Notes: generated by a model not told the origin, from the sequence alone. Counted from the first letter of the stretch, positions 8,330 to 20,392 are shown. The stretch: DNA of 64,000 nucleotides from Mesobacillus subterraneus (GCF_023715485.1 NZ_JAMBOF010000002.1:62001-126000); one strand, 5' to 3'. Numbers and translations are program-made.

Positions 8330-8556
8330 AATCACCACGATTTTGATGATAATCACTACACTTTTTAGTGTCATCGCTGCTTCATTAAGGAGAATCACTA
8401 CGAATATTAAATTATCACTATGAAATCTGATTAATCACTACGATTTTCAGGAGAATCACTACGAAATAATGAATAATCACTACGAATTTCAGGAGAATCA
8501 CTACGAAATTTAAGATAATCACTACGAAATACCGGATAATCACTACTTTTTACAAA
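8330..8556. repeat. Degenerate tandem array, 21-bp period, core AATCACTACGA
   Basis: Eleven units begin with AATCACTAC or a close variant at about 8330, 8351, 8372, 8393, 8413, 8433, 8454, 8475, 8496, 8517 and 8538. Spacing is 21 bases except for two 20-base steps. The 9-11 base core is conserved and the other half of each unit varies. It lies directly beyond the sufB terminator. The same core in the opposite orientation forms the array at 56248-56412. Confidence 0.9.
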
Positions 8557-8566
8557 AAATAGAAAA

Positions 8567-8592
8567 AATCCACCTGCCGAGGCAGGTGGATT
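8567..8592 (-). terminator. Rho-independent terminator of the suf operon
   Basis: A perfect 12-bp stem AATCCACCTGCC / GGCAGGTGGATT is followed by a T-rich tract on the minus strand, 13 bases after the sufB stop. Confidence 0.92.
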
Positions 8593-8605
8593 CCCGTAAC
8601 TATCA

Positions 8606-10003
8606 TTAACCGATTGAACCTTCCATCTCGAACTTGATCAGGCGGTTCATTTCGACTGCGTATTCCATTGGCAATTCTTTTGTGAATGGCTCGATGAAGC
8701 CCATTACGATCATTTCTGTTGCTTCTTCTTGCGAGATTCCGCGGCTCATCAGGTAGAACAACTGCTCTTCTGATACTTTGGAAACCTTCGCTTCGTGTTC
8801 AAGAGAAATGTTGTCGTTCAGGATTTCGTTGTATGGAATTGTGTCTGATGTAGACTTGTTATCCATAATCAGCGTATCGCACTCAATGTTAGAGCGGGCG
8901 CCATCGGCTTTGCGTCCGAAGTGGACGATACCGCGGTATGTTACTTTTCCGCCGTGCTTTGAGATTGACTTAGATACAATGGTTGAAGACGTATTTGGTG
9001 CAAGGTGGATCATTTTCGCACCTGCATCCTGGTGCTGGCCTTTGCCGGCAATGGCAATTGACAATGTCATACCGCGAGCGCCTTCACCCTTAAGGATGAC
9101 AGCAGGGTACTTCATAGTCAGTTTAGAACCGATGTTGCCATCAATCCATTCCATAGTAGCGTTCGCTTCACAAACCGCACGCTTTGTAACAAGGTTGAAG
9201 ACGTTGTTTGCCCAGTTCTGGATCGTTGTATAACGGCAATATGCGTCTTTCTTGATGATGATTTCAACGACTGCACTGTGAAGTGAATTCGTTGTGTAAA
9301 CAGGAGCTGTACATCCTTCTACATAGTGTACGTGCGCGCCTTCATCAACGATGATCAATGTACGCTCGAACTGACCCATGTTTTCAGAGTTAATGCGGAA
9401 GTACGCTTGTAAAGGCGTTTCCACTTTCACTCCCTTAGGAACATAGATGAAAGATCCGCCAGACCAGACAGCTGAGTTCAGAGCTGAGAACTTATTATCT
9501 GTTGGAGGAATGGTTTTTCCGAAATGCTCACGGAAAATGTCCTCATTTTCTTTCAATGCAGAATCAGTATCCTTGAAGACAATTCCGAGATCTTCAAGCT
9601 CTTGCTTCATGTTGTGGTATACAACCTCTGACTCATACTGTGCAGAAACACCTGCAAGGTATTTTTGCTCCGCTTCAGGGATACCAAGCTTATCAAACGT
9701 CGCCTTGATTTCTTCAGGAACTTCATCCCAAGATTTTTCAGAGCGTTCAGAAGGCTTGACATAGTAAGTGATTTCATCAAAGTTCAATGAAGCCATGTCT
9801 CCGCCCCATTGAGGCATTGGCATGTTGTAAAAGTGCTCAAGAGACTTTAAGCGGAAGTCCAGCATCCATTGCGGTTCTTCCTTAAGTTTTGAAATTTCTT
9901 CAACGATTTCACGCGTCAAACCGCGTTTAGACCGGAAGATGGAAACGTCTTTGTCGGCAAAACCGTATTTATAATCACCGATCTCTGGCATTTTTTTAGC
10001 CAT
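8606..10003 (-). CDS. sufB: Fe-S cluster scaffold protein SufB
   Basis: This 465-residue protein is the SufB subunit of the SufBCD scaffold, on which iron-sulfur clusters are built in the cytoplasm. It has the SufB/D beta-helix core, including [23 protein letters not shown] in the middle and the C-terminal segment [19 protein letters not shown] that binds SufC. Length and sequence fit the full-length family. It is the last gene of sufC-sufD-sufS-sufU-sufB, the B. subtilis order, and is followed by a strong terminator and a tandem array. Confidence 0.97.
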   Translation of the reverse strand: MAKKMPEIGDYKYGFADKDVSIFRSKRGLTREIVEEISKLKEEPQWMLDFRLKSLEHFYNMPMPQWGGDMASLNFDEITYYVKPSERSEKSWDEVPEEIKATFDKLGIPEAEQKYLAGVSAQYESEVVYHNMKQELEDLGIVFKDTDSALKENEDIFREHFGKTIPPTDNKFSALNSAVWSGGSFIYVPKGVKVETPLQAYFRINSENMGQFERTLIIVDEGAHVHYVEGCTAPVYTTNSLHSAVVEIIIKKDAYCRYTTIQNWANNVFNLVTKRAVCEANATMEWIDGNIGSKLTMKYPAVILKGEGARGMTLSIAIAGKGQHQDAGAKMIHLAPNTSSTIVSKSISKHGGKVTYRGIVHFGRKADGARSNIECDTLIMDNKSTSDTIPYNEILNDNISLEHEAKVSKVSEEQLFYLMSRGISQEEATEMIVMGFIEPFTKELPMEYAVEMNRLIKFEMEGSIG

Positions 10004-10116
10004 CGTCGAATTCCTCCATTCTTAAAGCGAGGAAGCGGAGTTCCTGCTTTGTTGTTGTCCAGCTGCAGGCCAATCCCCTGCGGCTCTTTCGTAAAAATCA
10101 TCGTATGATGATTTTT

Positions 10117-13089
<2,973 letters not shown>

Positions 13090-13107
13090 TATAAATCCCC
13101 CCAACGC

Positions 13108-13893
13108 TTACGCTTCTTGCCCAACTGTTTCGTCTTCGATGCCTAGTTCTTTCTTAATCCAGTCGTATCCTTCTGCTTCTAAGCGCTGTGCAAGCTCCGG
13201 TCCGCCGGACTTCACAATGCGGCCCTGCATCATAACGTGAACATGGTCAGGAGTGATGTAGTCAAGAAGGCGCTGGTAGTGAGTGATGATCAAGCAGCCG
13301 AAATCTTCGCCGCGCATTTCGTTGATACCTTTAGAAACAACCTTCAATGCGTCGATATCAAGTCCTGAGTCAATCTCATCAAGAATCGCGATTTTCGGTT
13401 CAAGCATCATTAACTGAAGAATTTCGTTACGCTTCTTCTCTCCGCCTGAGAAACCTTCGTTAAGGTAACGCTGTGCCATATCAAGGTCCATTTCAAGGAA
13501 TTCCATTTGCTTATCCATCTTGCGGATGAATTTCATTAATGAAATTTCATTTCCTTCGCCAAGACGGCTGTTCAAAGCAGAACGCAAGAAGTCAGCATTT
13601 GTAACCCCGCTGATTTCGCTTGGGTATTGCATAGCAAGGAACAATCCAGCACGTGCTCTTTCATCAACTGCCATATCCAGGACGTTTTCGCCATCAAGTG
13701 AAACTGATCCACTTGTTACTTCATATTTAGGGTGTCCCATGATTGAAGAAGACAAAGTTGATTTACCAGTACCATTCGGTCCCATGATCGCATGGATCTC
13801 TCCACCCTTGACTTCAAGGTTCACACCTTTTAATATCTCTTTACCTTCAATCTCAACATGAAGGTCCTTAATTGATAATACAGATCCTGCCAT
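13108..13893 (-). CDS. sufC: Fe-S cluster assembly ATPase SufC
   Basis: This cytoplasmic ABC-type ATPase powers the SufBCD scaffold. The 261-residue protein has Walker A GPNGTGKSTL (about 38-47), signature GFSGGEKKRNE (about 147-157), Walker B IAILDEIDSGLD and the switch histidine in LIITHYQRLL. It is the first gene of the suf operon, with a GGAGG ribosome site before the ATG. An AT-rich promoter region with a direct repeat ATGAGAAT lies 50-80 bases upstream. Confidence 0.97.
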   Translation of the reverse strand: MAGSVLSIKDLHVEIEGKEILKGVNLEVKGGEIHAIMGPNGTGKSTLSSSIMGHPKYEVTSGSVSLDGENVLDMAVDERARAGLFLAMQYPSEISGVTNADFLRSALNSRLGEGNEISLMKFIRKMDKQMEFLEMDLDMAQRYLNEGFSGGEKKRNEILQLMMLEPKIAILDEIDSGLDIDALKVVSKGINEMRGEDFGCLIITHYQRLLDYITPDHVHVMMQGRIVKSGGPELAQRLEAEGYDWIKKELGIEDETVGQEA

Positions 13894-14011
13894 AATAATA
13901 CCTCCGTCAATATAGAAAAGATTTTAAGCCGACTTTTGCCGTCTATAGCTCTATTCTCATTTTATTCTCATTACAATCTTATAACAAATAGAAAGTGTTA
14001 GCAACACTTTA

Positions 14012-14187
14012 AGAGTGGAAAGAAATTCATCGAAAACAAAAGGATTCTGTCATGATGTAGAGTAACCTTCATTTGATTTTTGGCTCATTTCACTCGGCAG
14101 CTTTTCAGCTTGCTGAAAAGCTTTTGAAGCGTCAGCTTCAAAAGATGAGCCAAAAATCTTTTCTACCCGTGAATCCCTTTCCACTCT
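14012..14187. repeat. Branched inverted-repeat element (three-way junction)
   Basis: Nested pairings close this 176-base segment: AGAGTGGAAAG (14012-14022) with CTTTCCACTCT (14177-14187); GGATTC (14042) with GAATCC (14171); GATTTTTGGCTCAT (14075-14088) with ATGAGCCAAAAATC (14145-14158). Inside the last stem are two perfect hairpins, CTTTTCAGC / GCTGAAAAG (14101-14120) and CTTTTGAAGC / GCTTCAAAAG (14121-14144). It encodes no protein. Confidence 0.85.
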
Positions 14188-14421
14188 CCCCCGCCGCTTT
14201 CAGCAATAGCTGAAAGGCGACAACACTCAATATCTTTATTTTAACAGAGAAATTCTCTCCAAGTTGGTTTTAGCGCTCAGCCTTGTCTATCATTTTATTT
14301 TTTCCATGAAAAAGAAAAAAATGTACTCGCATGCTGAAACGAAAAGGTCAAATAGGAAAAAGATCAATCCCCATGGACTCATTCCTAATCACAGACCCTT
14401 TTTTCTTTCATATTAACAAAG

Positions 14422-14452
14422 AAACCAGTGCATCCATCACACTGGTTTCAAT
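14422..14452 (-). terminator. Rho-independent terminator after the broken small gene
   Basis: The perfect stem GAAACCAGTG / CACTGGTTTC is followed by TTTGTT on the minus strand. It lies 30 bases past the stop of the frameshifted reading frame ending at 14482, which supports that frame having been a real transcribed gene. Confidence 0.7.
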
Positions 14453-14481
14453 CGTTTCTTCTATTATATATATCCCTTGTC

Positions 14482-14716
14482 TCACGAGTGGACTTTTCTG
14501 TCCAGGTCTGCAACCATCCGTTGGCTTTGGATATAATCTTTTTCACGCTTTTTCTCAACTTTCATTCTTGCATCGTGGTTCATGCTGTAAACCTCATAAC
14601 TAATTCCATGGGCTCCATGCATCGCCTTTTCCATTTCACTTGTGTAGTTCAGTTTGAGCTGACTAATAGTGAATCATCCCTTCGGTTTTCGCTTTGATAA
14701 GCGATTTTTTTGTCAT
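14482..14716 (-). pseudogene. Small gene broken by a single-base frameshift
   Basis: An ATG at 14716 with an AAAGGTGAT ribosome site opens a frame reading MTKKSLIKAKTEGMIHY that stops at 14663-14665. Skipping one base near 14665-14676 moves into an open frame that continues (S)QLKLNYTSEMEKAMHGAH and on through ADLDRKVHS to a TGA at 14482, followed by a terminator. The joined product would be about 76 residues, hydrophilic, charged and probably helical. The family is not recognised. It could be a recent pseudogene, a sequencing error in the TT run, or programmed shifting. It lies between the CMD gene and the suf operon. Confidence 0.45.
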
Positions 14717-14916
14717 TGTAATGGTATCACCTTTTGTTTACCACTATCAAAGCGGTTAAAACCGTTAATATTTGGATGTGATGGAATATAGAGGCTTATG
14801 AGGTTCTCAGCTCTTGTATTCTTACAATTCGTGCGTAATCCTCCCAATAGGAGCCTATCCTGTTACTTGCCTGCTAAATTCGCGAGAAAAATTGGGCTTT
14901 ACGTCAAGCGATGGAT

Positions 14917-15288
14917 TTACTGTTTTAAATGATTCAGCTCTGACATCGCTTCCTGGACAAGCGTTACCGCCTGGCTCATTGCAGCACCGCCGCCGAATGC
15001 AGCCGTCACTCCAACCGCTTCTAAAATTTGCTCTTCAGTCGCTCCCTGATCCAGGCAGCCTTTTAAGTGATAGATGATGCAGTATTCATCCTGAGAATAA
15101 AGGGAAATCCCTAAGGCAATAAGCTGTTTTTCTTTTTGTGTCAGCGTTCCTTCTTGAAAGCATACTTCCGTAAATGCATTATAATGTCTCGCCAGCTCCG
15201 GCATTCTTTGTGTAAAAAGACCAAGACCTTGTTTATATTCATGCAAGGCAGCTTCCGTTGAATTGCGGGGTTCGTAATGATGCTCCAT
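14917..15288 (-). CDS. Carboxymuconolactone decarboxylase (AhpD-like) family protein
   Basis: This 123-residue all-helical protein of the CMD/AhpD superfamily has the core [18 protein letters not shown] followed by [21 protein letters not shown]. In AhpD proteins this region holds a CxxC and a proton-relay histidine; here there is a cysteine, a histidine four residues on and a further cysteine, so redox activity is possible but unproven. The ATG at 15288 has GGAG eight bases upstream, better than the GTG at 15297. It follows metQ on the same strand, a neighbourhood that may point to a role in sulfur or redox metabolism. Confidence 0.8.
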   Translation of the reverse strand: MEHHYEPRNSTEAALHEYKQGLGLFTQRMPELARHYNAFTEVCFQEGTLTQKEKQLIALGISLYSQDEYCIIYHLKGCLDQGATEEQILEAVGVTAAFGGGAAMSQAVTLVQEAMSELNHLKQ

Positions 15289-15421
15289 CGTGTTCACTCC
15301 AATCTGATTTTTTCTCGGTTAGTATGTTAGATTTCAGAGCGGGTTATTCAAACGAGTTGTTTAGCTATTTTTTTGTAAAAAAAAAGAAGCAGGCTGCCCG
15401 CCTGCTTCATCTTATCTATTA

Positions 15422-16255
15422 CTATTCTTTTACCGGTACTACAGCACCTTCGTATTTTTCAAGGATGAAATCCTGGATTTCTTTTGAATGAAGGACTTCG
15501 ACAAGAGCTTTAATCGCTGGCTTGTCTTTGTCGCCTTCACGGACTGCAATTACGTTTACGTATGGTGAATCACTTTCTTCGATCGCGATAGAATCTTTTA
15601 ATGGATTCAATCCAGCGTCGATTGCATAGTTAGAGTTGATCAGGACTGCGTCGCCTTCGCCGTTGTTAAAGATTTGCGGAAGCAATGCTGCTTCGTATTC
15701 TGTATCAAATTTCAGCTTTTTAGGGTTCTCAGCGATGTCGTCAATTGTAGCTTTTACTTTTTCAACACCGTCTTTAAGAGTGATAAGGCCTTCTTTTTCA
15801 AGCATTGTCAAAATGCGGCCATGGTCAGCAACTGAGCTGCTCATGATGATGTGTGCTCCTTCTGGAAGGTCTTCTAATGTTGTATGTTCTTTAGAATAAA
15901 CACCGATTGGCTCGATATGGATGCCGCCGGCAATTTCAAATTTATAGCCATTATCTGCCATTTGTGATTCAAGGTAAGGAATATGCTGGAAATAGTTAGC
16001 GTCAAGCTCTTTTGAATCCAAAGCCTGGTTAGGAACAATATAGTCGTTGAACGTTTTGATTTCCATCTCATAGCCCTTTTCTTCTAAAAGAGCTTTTGCT
16101 TCTTCCAGGATTTCTGCGTGCGGCACATTTGAAGCACCAACTATGATCTTTTTGCTTTCTTCCTTGCCGCCTTCTGTTTTTTCTTCAGAAGTACCACAAG
16201 CTGCAAGTCCTGCTGTTAAAATTAATGTTAATAAAGCTAGTAGCCATTTTTTCAA
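15422..16255 (-). CDS. metQ: Methionine-binding lipoprotein MetQ
   Basis: This is the extracellular substrate-binding lipoprotein of the MetNPQ methionine importer. The 277-residue protein has a signal peptide with lipobox LAAC (cysteine at residue 20) and the NlpA-family fold, including the conserved segments VGASNVPHAEIL, LDANYFQHIPYLE and EPIGVYS. It is the last gene of metN-metP-metQ, which lies under a SAM riboswitch. Confidence 0.96.
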   Translation of the reverse strand: MKKWLLALLTLILTAGLAACGTSEEKTEGGKEESKKIIVGASNVPHAEILEEAKALLEEKGYEMEIKTFNDYIVPNQALDSKELDANYFQHIPYLESQMADNGYKFEIAGGIHIEPIGVYSKEHTTLEDLPEGAHIIMSSSVADHGRILTMLEKEGLITLKDGVEKVKATIDDIAENPKKLKFDTEYEAALLPQIFNNGEGDAVLINSNYAIDAGLNPLKDSIAIEESDSPYVNVIAVREGDKDKPAIKALVEVLHSKEIQDFILEKYEGAVVPVKE

Positions 16256-16269
16256 TGTAAATCTCTCCT

Positions 16270-16935
16270 CTATCTTTTATCTAATTTTCTTGTTACTAAA
16301 TCACCAATGAATTGAATCACAAACACGATGACTAAGATTATAATGGTCGCCATTAATGTGACATCATTTCTACTGCGCTGGAATCCCTCCATGTAGGCAA
16401 GGTTACCAAGACCGCCTGCTCCAATTACTCCTGCCATCGCTGTGTAGCTGACAAGTGCGATGGCTGTAACCGTGATACCGGAGACAAGCGCAGGCATGGA
16501 TTCCGGAAGAAGAACCTTCCATATGATCGTAGTCGTCTTGGCTCCCATCGATTTAGCAGCCTCAATGACACCTTTATCAATCTCCCGCAGCCCTATTTCC
16601 ACCATTCTTGCATAGAATGGAGCTGATCCGATGATCAATGCAGGCAATGCCGCATTTTCACCAATCATTGTATTAAGGATTAATTTTGTAAAAGGAATCA
16701 GCAGGACGATCAGGATGATGAATGGAATCGACCTGAAAATATTCACGAATGCGCTCAGCACTACATTCACCGGTTTATTTTCCCAAATATTACCCTTGGA
16801 GGTCAGGAAAAGCAAAAGGCCTAATATCGCCCCGAGGATGAAGGTCGCAACAACAGAAATCGCACTCATATATAGTGTTTCACCAGTTGCTTCCCACATT
16901 CGGTCCCATTTCACATTAGGGAACAATTCAGCCAT
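16270..16935 (-). CDS. metP: Methionine ABC transporter permease MetP
   Basis: This 221-residue integral membrane permease with five predicted helices has the EAA loop EAAKSMGAKTTTIIWKVLLP (about 135-154) that contacts the ATPase. It is the transmembrane part of the MetNPQ importer of D- and L-methionine. The ATG at 16935 has GGAGGTGA upstream and overlaps the end of metN by 8 bases. Confidence 0.95.
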   Translation of the reverse strand: MAELFPNVKWDRMWEATGETLYMSAISVVATFILGAILGLLLFLTSKGNIWENKPVNVVLSAFVNIFRSIPFIILIVLLIPFTKLILNTMIGENAALPALIIGSAPFYARMVEIGLREIDKGVIEAAKSMGAKTTTIIWKVLLPESMPALVSGITVTAIALVSYTAMAGVIGAGGLGNLAYMEGFQRSRNDVTLMATIIILVIVFVIQFIGDLVTRKLDKR

Positions 16936-17953
16936 TTGAAATCACCTCCACACCGACTTCATGCTGACCAATAAAGGCGATGGCACGGTTCAAATCGCTT
17001 TCTTCTCCATCCAAGTGGATGAACAGCGTCCCATAGGAGCCATTTTGCGTCTGCGAAATTTTCCCCTGCACGATATTGACCATAATCGGGAATTCTCGAA
17101 TCAAGTTGGAGATGAGCGGCTGTTCCGCACCCTCGCCAACAAATGTCAGCTGGACAACGCGTCCATGTGGGTATCGTGACAGCAAATGGTCGACTGTCTC
17201 TTTCGTTTCTTCCGGTTCCGTTACTTGCTGGACAAACCTTTTCGTGATTGGCTGCTGCGGATTTTTGAATACTTCTAGCACCGGCCCTGTTTCAACGATT
17301 TTTCCACCTTCCATAACCGCTACACGGTGGCAGATTTTGCGGATGACATGCATTTCGTGGGTAATCAAGACAATAGTGAGACCCAATCTCTTATTGATAT
17401 CCACAAGCAGATCCAAAATTTGATCAGTAGTCTGTGGATCAAGTGCTGAGGTTGCCTCATCACCAAGAAGAACTTTGGGGTTATTCGCTAATGCCCTGGC
17501 GATGCCAACCCTCTGTTTTTGACCACCGCTCAGCTGGGACGGATATGCATCTCCCCTGCCTTCGAGCCCTACGAGCGTGATAAGCTCTTTTACCCGTTTT
17601 TCCCTTTCAGCCTTTGACACACCGGCAATTTCAAGCGGGAAAGCGATATTTTCCGCAACTGTTCTTGACCAAAGCAGATTGAAATGCTGAAAAATCATGC
17701 TTATTTCCTGGCGTGCTTTTCGCAGCTCCGCTCCTTTAATTCTGGAAACTTCCCTGCCGGCAACGACTACAGAACCTGAGGTTGGGATTTCGAGTCCATT
17801 CAGCATGCGAATCAACGTACTTTTCCCTGCGCCGCTGTATCCGATGACTCCAAAAATCTCGCCCTCTTTAACTTCAAGATTCACATCATCTACCGCTCTG
17901 ACTTCTCCTTTTTTAGAAGAATAAATCTTTTTCGCCTTGTTTATCGTGATCAA
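16928..17953 (-). CDS. metN: Methionine ABC transporter ATP-binding protein MetN
   Basis: This ATPase energises methionine import. Walker A is GYSGAGKSTL, the signature is LSGGQKQRVGIARAL and Walker B is VLLGDEATSALD; the C-terminal about 95 residues form the NIL regulatory domain that binds methionine for feedback inhibition. The start is taken as the TTG at 17953 (MITINKAKKIY), which has AGAGG nine bases upstream and fits the family N-terminus; the GTG at 17962 lies directly against the ribosome site. It is controlled by the S-box leader at 18232-18344. Confidence 0.95.
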   Translation of the reverse strand: MITINKAKKIYSSKKGEVRAVDDVNLEVKEGEIFGVIGYSGAGKSTLIRMLNGLEIPTSGSVVVAGREVSRIKGAELRKARQEISMIFQHFNLLWSRTVAENIAFPLEIAGVSKAEREKRVKELITLVGLEGRGDAYPSQLSGGQKQRVGIARALANNPKVLLGDEATSALDPQTTDQILDLLVDINKRLGLTIVLITHEMHVIRKICHRVAVMEGGKIVETGPVLEVFKNPQQPITKRFVQQVTEPEETKETVDHLLSRYPHGRVVQLTFVGEGAEQPLISNLIREFPIMVNIVQGKISQTQNGSYGTLFIHLDGEESDLNRAIAFIGQHEVGVEVISNG

Positions 17954-18183
17954 TTGACTCACCCTCTTTACAACCGAATATTCTTCACCAATTAAAACCG
18001 TTAAAATCTCGAACTAATTCAGAAGGTTATCAATCTAGTTTTCCATTCCCTTGCCGAAATAATTCAAACAATAAACAGGACATGGAGACCAAATTAAGCT
18101 TCTAAAATAATAAATATTGCTTTTTCATAAGGGATGTTTACGAATAAGGACATCCTATATTCAAGAAAAGAGCAAAATAAAAG

Positions 18184-18209
18184 CCTTTCTGCAAGTGAGC
18201 AGAAAGGCA
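18184..18209 (-). terminator. Intrinsic terminator of the metNPQ SAM riboswitch
   Basis: GCCTTTCTGC / GCAGAAAGGC is a perfect 10-bp stem followed by TTTTATTTT on the minus strand, immediately downstream of the S-box aptamer. Confidence 0.9.
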
Positions 18210-18231
18210 TAATTGTAGGCTGTATCCTTTC

Positions 18232-18344
18232 TCTCATCTGTCAAAGCCATCCGCTTTGAGTGAATTGGCACCATTTCAATAAGCAAGCTTATTGACGGTT
18301 GCCGGGCTTCATAGGGCACTTCCCTCCACCACTCTTGATAAGAG
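18232..18344 (-). ncRNA. SAM-I riboswitch (S-box) of metNPQ
   Basis: The minus strand reads CTCTTATCAAGAGTGGTGGA, then GAAGCCCGGCAACC, GGTGCCAATTC and a closing GATGAGAG that pairs with CTCTTATC. These are the diagnostic S-box blocks. It lies between a promoter region and metN, and should terminate transcription when S-adenosylmethionine is plentiful. Confidence 0.97.
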
Positions 18345-18461
18345 CACGCTATTTAATTATTTAATCGGTTTTAAGTTACGAGTGTGATTTTATCACGGAA
18401 TAAAAAAGGGTGTCAATAAAATTATTTTTAAATATCTTTTGGAATGTATTGGCAGTTAAAC

Positions 18462-19772
18462 TTATGCTGATACTGACGGTACGCCAGTCGCTTTTTCAAT
18501 CGCCTGTTCAAGGTCTTCAAGGATATCATCGATATTTTCTATACCGACAGAGATGCGGATCAAGTCTTCAGACACCCCCGCTGCCTTGAGTCCTTCTGCA
18601 TCCAGCTGCTGATGAGTCGTGCTTGCCGGATGAATGATCAAGCTTTTCGCATCTCCTACATTTGCCACGTGAGACCATAGTTTCACTGAATTGATCAGTT
18701 TTGCTCCCGCATCCCTTCCGCCTTCAATACCAAATACGACAACTGCGCCGGCACCTTTAGGAAGATAGCGATCCGCAAGTGTTTTATCCGGATGCGAGTC
18801 ATGCCCCGGGTATGCTACCCATGTAACTGCTGGATGTGCTTCAAGGAATTCCACGATCTTTCGGGTGTTCGCAATATGCTCCTTGATACGGACATGCAAT
18901 GTTTCTATTCCAAGGTTGAACTGGAAAGCACTGTGGGGGCTTATCGACGGTCCTAAGTCACGCAAGAGCTGGACTCTTGCCTTGATGATATAAGCAGCGG
19001 CACCGATTGCTTCGCTGTACACAAGGTCATGGTAGCTGGAATCCGGTTCATTGAATCCTGGGAACTTGGGAGATTTCCAACCAAATTTGCCTCCGTCAAC
19101 GATGATTCCCCCTAGAACTGTTCCATTTCCCAACAGCCATTTAGTGGCGGAGTGGACAACAATGTCTGCTCCATGCTCGATCGGACGGCATAAATATGGA
19201 GTTGCAAAAGTGTTATCGATGATCAGTGGAATACCTGCCTCATGCGCTATACCTGAAACTGTCTCGATATCCAGGACACGCAAGCTTGGATTTCCTATTG
19301 TCTCTGCAAAAACAGCTTTTGTTTTCGGAGTGATTGCTCTTCTGAAATTATCCGGATTTTCCGGATCGACAAGATGAACCTTAATGCCATACTTCGGCAG
19401 TGTCACAGCAAATAGATTGTAAGTCCCGCCGTAAAGGTTCGATGCTGCCACTATTTCATCTCCGGCATGTGCGATATTCAGAATGGACATCATGATGGCA
19501 GCCATGCCGCTCGCTACAGCCAGTGCACCAACTCCTCCCTCTAGCAACGCTACTTTTTCCTCAAGCACAGTCACAGTTGGGTTATGGATTCTAGAGTAAA
19601 TATATCCTGACTCCTTAAGCGCAAAAAGATCCGCAGCATGGCCTGTATTCTCAAACTGAAAAGCGTTACTCGAATAAATTGGTACCGCTCTAGCCCCAGT
19701 TACGGGATCTGGAGACTGCCCTCCATGAATGCCTAATGTTTCAATTTTGTAGTTCCGTTGTTCATTCGTCAT
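18462..19772 (-). CDS. metY: O-acetylhomoserine sulfhydrylase (homocysteine synthase)
   Basis: This is a 436-residue PLP enzyme of the Cys/Met metabolism family. It makes homocysteine from O-acetylhomoserine and sulfide, or methionine with methanethiol. The PLP lysine is in VVHSATKWLLGNG and the family pattern YSRIHNPTVTVLEEKVALLEG is near residue 60. The long internal insertion and total length fit the MetY/MET17 group rather than MetB/MetC. The ATG at 19772 has GGAG eight bases upstream. It has its own SAM riboswitch, which ties it to methionine supply along with metNPQ. Confidence 0.93.
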   Translation of the reverse strand: MTNEQRNYKIETLGIHGGQSPDPVTGARAVPIYSSNAFQFENTGHAADLFALKESGYIYSRIHNPTVTVLEEKVALLEGGVGALAVASGMAAIMMSILNIAHAGDEIVAASNLYGGTYNLFAVTLPKYGIKVHLVDPENPDNFRRAITPKTKAVFAETIGNPSLRVLDIETVSGIAHEAGIPLIIDNTFATPYLCRPIEHGADIVVHSATKWLLGNGTVLGGIIVDGGKFGWKSPKFPGFNEPDSSYHDLVYSEAIGAAAYIIKARVQLLRDLGPSISPHSAFQFNLGIETLHVRIKEHIANTRKIVEFLEAHPAVTWVAYPGHDSHPDKTLADRYLPKGAGAVVVFGIEGGRDAGAKLINSVKLWSHVANVGDAKSLIIHPASTTHQQLDAEGLKAAGVSEDLIRISVGIENIDDILEDLEQAIEKATGVPSVSA

Positions 19773-19821
19773 TTCCATCTCTCCATTCATAAAATTGTAA
19801 TTCAGAAAGAAGATACGAAAA

Positions 19822-19845
19822 AACCCTCTTCCTAAGAAGAGGGTT
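19822..19845 (-). terminator. Intrinsic terminator of the metY SAM riboswitch
   Basis: AACCCTCTTC / GAAGAGGGTT followed by TTTT on the minus strand, just after the aptamer at 19859-19957. Confidence 0.9.
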
Positions 19846-19858
19846 GTTATCATCTCTC

Positions 19859-19957
19859 CTTATCTTTTCAGAGCATTCGCTCTGCTGGAATTAGCACCGT
19901 GTTTAATAACCGGTTGCCGGGCTTCATTGGGCCAGTCCCTCCGCCTCTCTGGATAAG
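19859..19957 (-). ncRNA. SAM-I riboswitch (S-box) of metY
   Basis: The minus strand has CTTATCCAGAGAGGCGGAGG, GAAGCCCGGCAACC, CGGTGCTAATTCC and a closing GATAAG. These are canonical S-box motifs upstream of a methionine biosynthetic gene. Confidence 0.97.
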
Positions 19958-20050
19958 AATATTAAGTTTCAATGCTAGTTTTTTACGTTAAAGTGATAAT
20001 ATCATGCAGTAAGTATCTGGTCAAATATTTTTTAACTTTTCAGATAAATA

Positions 20051-20392
20051 TTATGCAGTCAGCGGCCTTGAAAGGAAGAAGATTGATTCCAGTGCCAATT
20101 GAATCCGGTAGGGACAATCCATTCTAAAATATCCTGAATTAATCCCATTTCTGAGTTTAATTCCCCCGTCAAGCAACTCGATCATGAATTGATTTTCTCC
20201 AGCTAACTTAGCCTGGTAACCTGAAGACAAATCATTCTGCTCTCGCAATATCACTTTATTATCCTTAAAGTACAAATAAAAACGATATTCTTCCGTTTCA
20301 ATCGTGAGGCAAAGGTCAAGATTTTTTACTAATTGAAATATATGATTTTTGGCGCTGATTTCATTCACAAACTTTATGAATCGTTCTTGCAT
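20051..20392 (-). CDS. SCP2-like small protein (possible YusD counterpart)
   Basis: This 113-residue protein has an alpha/beta pattern resembling SCP2 sterol-carrier-like domains: charged N-terminal helix, strands around EYRFYLYFKDNKVILRE and a C-terminal helix CPYRIQLALESIFFLSR. The ATG at 20392 has GGGGAG upstream. It lies between metY and the yusE region, where B. subtilis has yusD, so it may be the positional equivalent; I cannot confirm homology. The ligand and function are unknown. Confidence 0.55.
   Translation of the reverse strand: MQERFIKFVNEISAKNHIFQLVKNLDLCLTIETEEYRFYLYFKDNKVILREQNDLSSGYQAKLAGENQFMIELLDGGIKLRNGINSGYFRMDCPYRIQLALESIFFLSRPLTA

Larger units (their letters stand above)
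13894..14481. other. Gene-free region upstream of sufC
   Basis: No gene is seen here. The region contains the likely suf promoter (about 13920-14010), the 176-base branched inverted-repeat element at 14012-14187, a further hairpin at about 14192-14219 (CTTTCAGC / GCTGAAAG) and a terminator at 14422-14452. Confidence 0.5.

Noticed and set aside
8330-8556. Possible CRISPR array
   Set aside because: Conserved core is only 9-11 bases and the intervening parts 10-12 bases; no cas genes; 'spacers' are far too short and A/T-rich.
14331-14697. Two overlapping plus-strand open frames of about 90 codons
   Set aside because: They are antisense to the broken small gene and its terminator, have no ribosome site and unusual composition.
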